A stretch of DNA of 61,928 nucleotides, taken from NCBI GenBank assembly GCA_029907105.1, contig JARYMM010000019.1, positions 1 through 61,928 on the forward strand. Reading direction: 5' to 3'. How positions within the stretch are numbered: position 1 is the stretch's first letter; each line of letters begins with the position of its first letter. The position numbers and the translations under genes were made by a program. The notes beneath the pieces were generated by a model that was given only the letters and a program-made list of their open reading frames with translations, was not told the origin of the DNA and did not search any database. Source of the stretch: Anaerolineae bacterium. GTDB taxonomy: Bacteria; Chloroflexota; Anaerolineae; UBA3071. Of this stretch, positions 54,042-61,928 are shown piece after piece.

Positions 54042-54066
54042 ATCTATCTGCATTTTGCAGATAGAT
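54042..54066. promoter_or_regulatory. 25-bp palindromic operator of the PadR gene
   Basis: ATCTATCTGC (54042-54051) and GCAGATAGAT (54057-54066) are perfect mirror complements around ATTTT. The right arm touches the -10 of the PadR promoter, so a bound dimer would block transcription. Confidence 0.7.
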
Positions 54067-54093
54067 TATACACGGGATGCGGCACCCTGTCAA
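54065..54093 (-). promoter_or_regulatory. Promoter of the PadR-led operon
   Basis: On the minus strand TTGACA (54093-54088), 17 bases, TATAAT (54070-54065), perfect consensus. Confidence 0.85.
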
Positions 54094-54164
54094 ATCGCCA
54101 CATGCACTTGCGCGGCGTCCGCCGTGCCGGCCGACGGATCATGTCCAGAGTGTGATGCTCGCCT

Positions 54165-54193
54165 TTGACCGCCAAGGCAATGTATGGTACAAT
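54165..54193 (+). promoter_or_regulatory. Promoter of the PAS-LDT genes
   Basis: TTGACC (54165-54170), 17 bases, TACAAT (54188-54193), TGG before it. Divergent from the PadR promoter. Confidence 0.7.
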
Positions 54194-54222
54194 GGTCACA
54201 AATTCAGGACGAGGGAGACAAC

Positions 54223-54564
54223 ATGATCGATTCGGCACTCATGGCTGCCATCCTGGACAGCCTCAAAGACCCACTGTTGTTCACCGATACGCAGCACACC
54301 ATCCGCTACATGAACAAGGCGGCCCTCGCCTACTACAGCGAGGGCGAGAAGCTGCTGGGCAGGTCTCTGCTGGATTGTCACAACGAGACCTCGCGGCAGA
54401 TCATCGTCGAGACCCTGGCCCAGATGCAGGCCGGCCTGGAAGAGCGGCTGATCACCGATAACGAGAAGCACCGCATCTATATGCGAGCCGTGCGAGACCC
54501 GGACGGCCAGGTTCTGGGCTACTACGAGCGGTACGAGCCACCGTCGAAAGGAGTGAATCCATGA
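54223..54564 (+). CDS. Single-domain PAS protein
   Basis: About 113 residues: MIDSALMAAILDSLKDPLLF, TDTQHTIRYMNKAALAYYSEGEKLLGRSLLDCHN, and RIYMRAVRDPDGQVLGYYERYE form one PAS fold, with a possible metal/heme-binding CHN or a small ligand. No output domain, so it is either a sensor subunit or a small-molecule binder. Start by GAGGGAG upstream; a longer frame at 54184 overlaps the promoter. Its stop overlaps the next ATG as ATGA, so the two are coupled. Confidence 0.8.
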   Translation: MIDSALMAAILDSLKDPLLFTDTQHTIRYMNKAALAYYSEGEKLLGRSLLDCHNETSRQIIVETLAQMQAGLEERLITDNEKHRIYMRAVRDPDGQVLGYYERYEPPSKGVNP

Positions 54565-56645
54565 CGTTCTCCATCCGTTTGCGTGCGCGGCCAGAACCTG
54601 ATGGCCGCAGCGTGCGTTTTCACGCCGAATTCGCCGCTCCCGGAGATGTCGGGCCAGCCCTCTGCGCCCCCGCCTGGCTGGACACCGGCGACGGCCACAC
54701 CCTCGACCTGGGCCTGCTCTGCGCCCCCACCGCCGTCACCTGGCGGGAGCAGCGCAGCCAGGAACTTGGCATCCACCGCTACATCAGTCCTGGCCCCCAC
54801 ACCGCCCATCTGCACTGGGGCGAGGTCACCGTCTCCACGACCACGGAAGAGGGCGCACCGTCGGAAGCTCCCGCCGCCAAACACCCCGAACTGCCCCTCT
54901 TCGCCTTGCGCCACCTCGAACAGCCGTTGCAGGTGGCCCTCCGCCTGCAGGTGAGCGGCCTGGCGCCCGAGCAGCGGCTGCGCATTGATGGCGGTGCCGG
55001 GCAGGTGTTGTGGCTGAAGGGCGCCGATGGTCCCGAACAGAGCACAGAGTGGCCCCTGGCCTATGCCAAGCCCGGCCGCTACGCTGTGGCCGTGGACCTT
55101 CTGGACTCAGAGGGGTTCTGGCTGGCCACTCTGGCCGAAAGCCCCCTGGAGGTCACCTTTGCCGCCGTGGAGCCCATGCTCTCTCAGAAACCGGCAGCAG
55201 ACATCCCCGAAGCCGTCTTCGCCGCGCCCCCCGAAGTCTCACAGGCAGTGCCCGACGATCAGCCCTGGCTCCCCTTCCGCTACGTCCGCCCCATGTGGAG
55301 CGGCGTCTCCTGCTACACCACGCCCGGCGGCGGCCAGGTCTCCCGCGTCTTGAGCACCGGCACCTATCTGGCCATCAAAGCCGAGACGATCGTCGGCGGT
55401 GCCCTCTGGTATCAGACCTCCGGCCGCGATTGGGTCGCCGCCAGTGCCGTGGCCATCCAGCGGCCCTCGGAGCTGCGCGGTGTGGTGCTGGGCCAGGCCC
55501 CGCAGCCACCGCCAGAGCCCCCGCCCGAACCGGAGCCCATCGGCCGCGGCGTCGTCACTGCCTCCCTGCTCAACGTGCGCGCCCGACCGGGCGTCAGTTC
55601 CGACAACCCGCCGGTGGACCGGTTGCCTAACGGCACGCAGGTGGACATCTTCGAGGAAGCGACCGTCGCTGGCGCCGTCTGGTACCGCATCGGCCCCAAC
55701 CGCTGGGTGCATAGCGGCTGGGTGCGACGGATCGAAGCCCCACCACCGCAGCCGGAACCCGAGCCGGAACCACAGCCCGAACCGGAACCCATCGGCCGCG
55801 GCGTCGTCACCGCCTCCCTGCTCAACGTGCGCGCCCGACCGGGCGTGAGTTCCGACAACCCGCCGGTGGACCAATTGCCCAACGGCACGCAGGTGGACAT
55901 CTTCGAGGAAGCGACCGTCGCCGGTGCCATCTGGTACCGCATTGGCCCCAACCGCTGGGTGCATAGCGGCTGGGTGCGCCTGCTGGAGGGCACCACCCAC
56001 TCCCTGGCCAGGGGGGTGATGCTCGCCGCCGCGGGGGAGCCGATCAGCCTGCCGGTGGGCTGGGTGATCTCCTCCTCGCTCAACGTGCGCGCCCGCCCCG
56101 GCACAGCCCCTGACAACCCGCCGGTGGATGAGGTCACTCACAACCAGATGCTGCGCATCCTGGAGACCCGTCAGGTGGGCGGGGCCGACTGGCACCGCAT
56201 TGGCCCGGATCGTTGGGTGCACGGCGGATCGGTGGCCGTGGCCAGCGCCAAACCGCGGCCCTCTTCCATCGGTCCCACAGAGCGTTGGGTGGCCGTTTGC
56301 CTGAAGGAGCAGACGGCAGTGGCCTACGAAGGCGACCGGCCGGTCTATGCGACGATGGTGGCTTCGGGTTTGCCGGGCACGCCGACGGTGCAGGGCGTCT
56401 TCCGTACCTGGTTGCGGCTGCTTTCGGGCCGTATGGCCGGCCCCGGCTACTACCTGGAAGAGGTCACCTGGACCTGTTACTTTTACGACGGCTACGCCCT
56501 GCACACGGCCTATTGGCACGATGCTTTTGGCAGTCCTCGCAGCCACGGCTGCGTGAACCTGAGCCCTTACGACGCCTGGTGGATCTTCCGCTGGAGCGAG
56601 CCCGGCGGGCCGAATAGCCCGGCGGTATACGTCTACTGGGCGTGA
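54561..56645 (+). CDS. SH3-repeat protein with L,D-transpeptidase (YkuD) domain
   Basis: 694 residues. Residues 1-200 have no clear family. Four SH3-like repeats follow (about 230-300, 327-395, 411-479, 495-560; each with LNVRARPG..S/DNPPVDxL...GxxWYRIGPNRWVHSGWV), repeats 2 and 3 being nearly identical. The C-terminal YkuD domain has ERWVAVCLKEQTAVAYEGD, GVFRTWLRLLSG, YALHTAYWHDAFGSPRSHGCVNLSPYDA with the catalytic SHGCVN Cys and the HxxxWHxxFG His. Cell-wall cross-linking or remodelling. No signal peptide is visible at this start, which is unexpected; either export is non-classical or the start is elsewhere. Confidence 0.88.
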   Translation: MTFSIRLRARPEPDGRSVRFHAEFAAPGDVGPALCAPAWLDTGDGHTLDLGLLCAPTAVTWREQRSQELGIHRYISPGPHTAHLHWGEVTVSTTTEEGAPSEAPAAKHPELPLFALRHLEQPLQVALRLQVSGLAPEQRLRIDGGAGQVLWLKGADGPEQSTEWPLAYAKPGRYAVAVDLLDSEGFWLATLAESPLEVTFAAVEPMLSQKPAADIPEAVFAAPPEVSQAVPDDQPWLPFRYVRPMWSGVSCYTTPGGGQVSRVLSTGTYLAIKAETIVGGALWYQTSGRDWVAASAVAIQRPSELRGVVLGQAPQPPPEPPPEPEPIGRGVVTASLLNVRARPGVSSDNPPVDRLPNGTQVDIFEEATVAGAVWYRIGPNRWVHSGWVRRIEAPPPQPEPEPEPQPEPEPIGRGVVTASLLNVRARPGVSSDNPPVDQLPNGTQVDIFEEATVAGAIWYRIGPNRWVHSGWVRLLEGTTHSLARGVMLAAAGEPISLPVGWVISSSLNVRARPGTAPDNPPVDEVTHNQMLRILETRQVGGADWHRIGPDRWVHGGSVAVASAKPRPSSIGPTERWVAVCLKEQTAVAYEGDRPVYATMVASGLPGTPTVQGVFRTWLRLLSGRMAGPGYYLEEVTWTCYFYDGYALHTAYWHDAFGSPRSHGCVNLSPYDAWWIFRWSEPGGPNSPAVYVYWA
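55525..55983. repeat. 252-bp tandem duplication inside the SH3 region
   Basis: The segment around 55539-55731 recurs 252 bases later (55791-55983) with only a few silent or conservative differences, encoding a duplicate SH3 repeat plus a Pro-Glu-rich linker. Recent in-frame duplication. Confidence 0.85.
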
Positions 56646-56673
56646 ACCTGGATGAGCAGAAAGGAAAAGCACC

Positions 56674-58671
<1,998 letters not shown>

Positions 58672-58713
58672 TTGGGCTTTGAGCGACCAGGCAGGTTGCT
58701 CTCGATGCGCGTC

Positions 58714-58775
58714 AGAAGGCAGACCCTCCAACCTGTCCCCCGGACAGGCTAGAAGGTCTGCCTTCTGCGTTTTTT
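58714..58775 (+). terminator. Intrinsic terminator after transketolase
   Basis: AGAAGGCAGACC (58714-58725) pairs with GGTCTGCCTTCT (58755-58766), with a nested CCTGTCC/GGACAGG, followed by GCGTTTTTT. The T-run was then duplicated by insertion of the MITE. Confidence 0.9.
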
Positions 58776-58776
58776 G

Positions 58777-58918
58777 GTAACTGCCTACCTTCGGCCTTGC
58801 AACGTGAGATATAGCGGTGGGCTGGCGTCATTGCGAGCCCCGAAGGGGCGAAGCAATCTCCTGTTTCGATTCCAGGAGACTGCTTCGCTTCGCTCGCAGT
58901 GACAGGGTAGGTAGTTAC
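58777..58918 (-). mobile_element. 142-bp MITE-like element, copy 2
   Basis: Exact reverse complement of 11830-11971. Flanked on both sides by GTTTTTTG (58769-58776 and 58919-58926), a perfect 8-bp target duplication made from the terminator T-run. Complete ends GTAACTGCCTACC and its imperfect mirror. Confidence 0.9.
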
Positions 58919-58937
58919 GTTTTTTGGGTCCTGAAGT

Positions 58938-60335
58938 CTAGTAATAGGTCGGCAGCCAATCGCCGTGAGCCTCGATCAGGTCATCCACCAGGTTCCAGAT
59001 CTGATCCAGGTCCAGTTCGGCGGCAGTGTGGGGGTCGAGCATGGCAGCGTGGTAGATGTGCTCTCGCTTGCCGGTCAGGGCCGCCTCCACCGTCAGGGCC
59101 TGCACGTTGATGTTGGTCTGGATCAGCGCCGCCAGGTGCGGGGGGAGAGCCCCGATACGGGTGGGTTGCACGCCGTTCCTGTCCACCACGCACGGGACCT
59201 CTACGATGCAATCCTGGGGCAGGTTATCAATCAGGCCACGGTTGGGCACATTGCCGTAGACCACGCGGGGATTTCCGGTCTCCATGCTGTGGATGATCAG
59301 CGGGGCATACTCGCCACTGATGGTCACCTTGTCTATGTCTTTGAAGGTGTGACTGAGCCAATCAACCACGATGGGCATGACATCAACGGTACTCAGCGCC
59401 TGGCGCAAAGACTTCTCAGAGGAAGACCCAGGATTCTCCAGCTTCTCGTGCATGAACTCCCAGGCTTTGATCTGCGCCTCGCAGCGCTTGAGGTATTCAT
59501 CCAGCGGAATGTTAAAACGTTCGATCAAGTCGGGCCGATCCCGCTTGATGAACCAGGGCACGTATTCGGCGAAGTGCTCGCTCGACTCGGTGACAAAGTA
59601 GCCCAGGCGGGTGAACATTTCGTAGCGCACCCGGTTCCAGTCGGGCACCCGGCCTTCCTCCACTACTTTGCGGATGCGTGGGTAGAGGTCCTCGACGCCA
59701 TCCTTCGTCTTGCGCTCGAAGCGCAGGTAGAAGGCCATATGGTTGATGCCCGCGCAAACGTAGTTGATCTCCTCTAGCGGCACGCCAATGTCGTGAGCAA
59801 GTTGTGCTGCCGTGCCCTGCACACTGTGACACAGCCCCACCGTTTGGATTTTGCTGGCCCGGCTGACAGCCCAGCAGTTTATGGCCATGGGATTGACGTA
59901 GTTCAGGAAGGTCACGTCAGGACACAATTCTTCCATGTCGCGACACATGTCCAGCAGGACAGGGATGGTGCGCAGGCCACGCATGATGCCACCAATGCCC
60001 AGGGTGTCGCCAATCGTCTGACGCAGGCCGAATTTCTTGGGGATTTCAAAGTCAATCACCGTGCCGGGTTCATAGCCAGCCACCTGGAACATGCTGATAG
60101 CATAGTCCGCCCCGTCAAGGGCTGCCCGGCGGTCGGTGGTGGCTTCGATGGTAGGGTGGACGTCAAGGATATCAGCTATTCGGTGCGCCACCCTCTCTGT
60201 AGTGACCAGGCGTTCCTCATCAATGTCGTGCAGGCTAATGGTGGAGTTAGCCAGTTCGGGAAAACTGAGGATGTCTCCGAGCAGGTTCTTGGCGAAAACG
60301 GTGCTGCCCGCTCCGATGAAGGTGATCTTGGGCAT
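58938..60335 (-). CDS. GH4 glycosidase (MelA/AglA-like alpha-galactosidase or alpha-glucosidase)
   Basis: 465 residues. NAD- and Mn-dependent glycosidase of family 4. NAD-binding start KITFIGAGSTVFAKNLLGDIL, DxxDEERL loop (LHDIDEERL), GDTLGIGGIMRGLRTIP, and the metal ligands C169 (VGLCHSVQGT) and H199 (CAGINHMAFYLRF). The NAD oxidises C3 of the sugar and is not consumed. Substrate may be alpha-galactosides or alpha-glucosides. ATG follows AGGAGG. Confidence 0.93.
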   Translation of the reverse strand: MPKITFIGAGSTVFAKNLLGDILSFPELANSTISLHDIDEERLVTTERVAHRIADILDVHPTIEATTDRRAALDGADYAISMFQVAGYEPGTVIDFEIPKKFGLRQTIGDTLGIGGIMRGLRTIPVLLDMCRDMEELCPDVTFLNYVNPMAINCWAVSRASKIQTVGLCHSVQGTAAQLAHDIGVPLEEINYVCAGINHMAFYLRFERKTKDGVEDLYPRIRKVVEEGRVPDWNRVRYEMFTRLGYFVTESSEHFAEYVPWFIKRDRPDLIERFNIPLDEYLKRCEAQIKAWEFMHEKLENPGSSSEKSLRQALSTVDVMPIVVDWLSHTFKDIDKVTISGEYAPLIIHSMETGNPRVVYGNVPNRGLIDNLPQDCIVEVPCVVDRNGVQPTRIGALPPHLAALIQTNINVQALTVEAALTGKREHIYHAAMLDPHTAAELDLDQIWNLVDDLIEAHGDWLPTYY

Positions 60336-60370
60336 AGCGTTAAATTCCTCCTGTACGCTATCGTATTAAA

Positions 60371-60391
60371 GGACAGGTTTGAAACCTGCCC
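60371..60391. repeat. GGACAGGTTT/AAACCTGCCC hairpin
   Basis: An imperfect 9- to 10-bp stem between the two GH4 genes, similar to the hairpin at 7972-7994. Confidence 0.5.
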
Positions 60392-61678
60392 CTATTGTTG
60401 GAACTGTGGTAGCCACTGGGCCTGCGCCGCCAGCATTTCGTCCACCATCGAGCGGATCTGGGGCAGGGTACATACAGCAGCGGTCAGCGGGTCGAGCATG
60501 ACAGCATGGTAAACCGCCTCCGTGTCACCGGTCAGAGCGGCTTCAACGATGAGTTCCTGTACGTTGACGTTGGTGCGGTTGAGAGCGGCCAGTTGGGTGG
60601 GCAGCGCGCCAACAGCCGTGGGCTGGATGCCGTTGCCGTCCACCAGGCACGGCACTTCCACGCAGCACCCTTGAGGCAGATTGTCGATCAGGCCCCAGTT
60701 GGGCACGTTGCCATTGATGCGCACCGGCCGGTTGGTCTCGATCGCCTCGATGATGTACGAGCCGTACTCGTGGGTGCGCTGGGTGGGGAGGGACTTGACG
60801 CCTTCCAGCAGTTCCTGATATTCCTTCTGAGCCTGGGCAAAGGCGTTGATGCAGTGGCGCAGGTAGCCGCCCGTGCGGCCAAAGTCGAACCAGTAGTTGA
60901 CCTTGTCCGTGAAGCGCGGCACCAGGTCCTCGTTCACCATCCGGGCGTTCTTGCGGAAATAGGGCACGTACTCGCTGGCATGGCCGCTGGATTCGGTGAC
61001 GAAGTAGCCAAAGTGCTTCATCAGTTCGATGCGCACCGGCTCCTGGGCGTAGACCTCTGGCCGCTCGATGGCCTGCCAGATCAGCGGGTAGAGGTCCTCC
61101 TTGCCGCGGCGGAACTCCAGAAACCAGGCCTGATGGTTGATGCCCGCGCAGAGGAAGACCACCTCGTCGTAGGGCACGCCGATCCACTGGGCCAGCATCT
61201 CGCTGGTGCCCTGCACGCTGTGGCACAGGCCCACGTGAGGGCGGCCGGTGGCCCCGTCCACGGCCCAGCAGTTGGCCGCCATCGGATTGACGTAGTTGAG
61301 CAGCAGCGCATCCGGCGCCAGGTCATCCATGTCGTGGCACAGATCAATCAGCACCGGGATGGTGCGCAGCGCCCGGAAGACCCCGCCCGGCCCCAGGGTG
61401 TCGCCCACGCACTGCTCCACGCCGTAACGTTGGGGGATCTCGATGTCGAGCTTGTAGGCCTCTAGCCCGCCCTGCTGGAAGGTGGTGATCACATAGTCGG
61501 CATCCCGCACCGCCTCCCGCCGGTCGGTGGTGGCTTCCACCTGGGCCTTTAACCCACGCTGGTCAATAATCGCCTGAACCAAATCGTGAGCCTGGGTCAG
61601 TCGCTCAGGGTCAATGTCCATTAGGGCGATAGTGCTTTGCTGCAGCGCCGGCGAAACAGACGATGTTTGTGGCTGCAC
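60392..61678 (-). CDS. GH4 glycosidase, N-terminally truncated
   Basis: 428 residues, paralogue of the adjacent gene. Metal ligands C152 (GLCHSVQGT) and H182 (CAGINHQAW) and GDTLGPGGVFRALRTIP are intact. But the NAD-binding start (KITFIGAGSxxF...) is missing: the frame begins MQPQTSSVSPALQQSTIALMD, where PALQQSTIALMDIDPERL lines up with PELANSTISLHDIDEERL of the neighbour. The first 25 residues of a normal enzyme are replaced by about nine unrelated ones. AAAGGAGGT lies only one base before the GTG start, so a deletion just after the ribosome site is likely. Without its NAD loop it is probably inactive. Confidence 0.8.
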   Translation of the reverse strand: MQPQTSSVSPALQQSTIALMDIDPERLTQAHDLVQAIIDQRGLKAQVEATTDRREAVRDADYVITTFQQGGLEAYKLDIEIPQRYGVEQCVGDTLGPGGVFRALRTIPVLIDLCHDMDDLAPDALLLNYVNPMAANCWAVDGATGRPHVGLCHSVQGTSEMLAQWIGVPYDEVVFLCAGINHQAWFLEFRRGKEDLYPLIWQAIERPEVYAQEPVRIELMKHFGYFVTESSGHASEYVPYFRKNARMVNEDLVPRFTDKVNYWFDFGRTGGYLRHCINAFAQAQKEYQELLEGVKSLPTQRTHEYGSYIIEAIETNRPVRINGNVPNWGLIDNLPQGCCVEVPCLVDGNGIQPTAVGALPTQLAALNRTNVNVQELIVEAALTGDTEAVYHAVMLDPLTAAVCTLPQIRSMVDEMLAAQAQWLPQFQQ

Positions 61679-61805
61679 ACCTCCTTTTATTCAATTGGTC
61701 ACTGCCAGCGCGGTCGGCAAAGCAATCTCCTTCCTGTGCGCCTCCGATGCAGTGTAAGCGGTTAAAGATCACTTCCCAAGCCCTATGCTGGCTTGGTTCA
61801 GATTA

Positions 61806-61834
61806 AATATACAGAAATTCGACTGGAATGTCAA
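61806..61834 (-). promoter_or_regulatory. Promoter of the GH4 gene pair
   Basis: On the minus strand TTGACA (61834-61829), 17 bases, TATATT (61811-61806). The rest of 61679-61928 shows no gene. Confidence 0.75.
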
Positions 61835-61928
61835 CAGGCTTACCATCCGTTCAATCCGTGATCATAATCTGCTGACAGCCCTCTTGCAGCCCGCGCCTCG
61901 GGGTCAGCGCGACACACCTCTTTTTTGT

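Overview
The window is a high-GC bacterial chromosome segment. The suite of genes (helicase-associated XPB/Ssl2-like protein, BMP-type transporter, Mo-hydroxylase operon, MinD-ferredoxin/NifX cluster, tandem GH4 enzymes) and the abundance of short wordy intergenic repeats suggest a member of the Chloroflexota (Anaerolineae or Caldilineae-like). That placement is inferred from gene content only, because no rRNA is present.

Layout. 1-5.3 kb: a decayed RHS/YD-repeat gene with two frameshifts, an amber codon and no C-terminal toxin. 5.3-10.9 kb (minus): a housekeeping block miaA, yraN, rnhB, rplS, trmD, a probable 6S RNA, aspS. 10.9-13.2 kb (plus): TPP riboswitch, thiN, thiamine-binding lipoprotein. 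13.2-19.4 kb (plus): GT39-like membrane glycosyltransferase, a lipoprotein and two GT2 glycosyltransferases. 19.4-36.8 kb (minus): a catabolic island made of a BMP-type ABC importer, CoxGLSM-type molybdenum hydroxylase, DinB-like protein, double cyclase, DUF1116 protein, nitrilase-family amidohydrolase and FdrA. 37-42.5 kb (minus): RNase H-like/TPR protein, CPBP protease, XPB-N protein, TauE exporter. 42.7-54.1 kb (minus): a redox/metallocluster block led by a PadR regulator, with Mrp, two NifX-like proteins, two MinD-ferredoxin ATPases, a C-GCAxxG-C-C protein with an in-frame UGA, CooT, ferredoxin, a frameshifted radical SAM gene and others. 54.1-58.7 kb (plus): PAS protein, SH3/L,D-transpeptidase, transketolase. 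58.9-61.7 kb (minus): two GH4 glycosidases, the upstream one lacking its NAD-binding start.

How genes may work together. In the catabolic island, import of a nucleoside- or base-like molecule, hydroxylation by the Mo enzyme, ring opening by the cyclase, carbamoyl or amide cleavage by the nitrilase homologue and carbamoyl transfer by FdrA/DUF1116 would form a plausible pathway that could save energy as carbamoyl phosphate; no substrate is proven. The PadR block resembles Fe-S/ Ni/ Mo cofactor handling clusters of anaerobes.

The most unusual features are: two identical 142-bp MITE-like elements in opposite orientation, each with a perfect 8-bp target duplication; a probable selenoprotein; a 32-residue bS22/COX24-like gene; low-complexity word repeats inserted in frame inside real genes; a 25-bp palindromic operator on the PadR promoter; and very uniform promoters (17-bp spacer, usually TGn extended -10).
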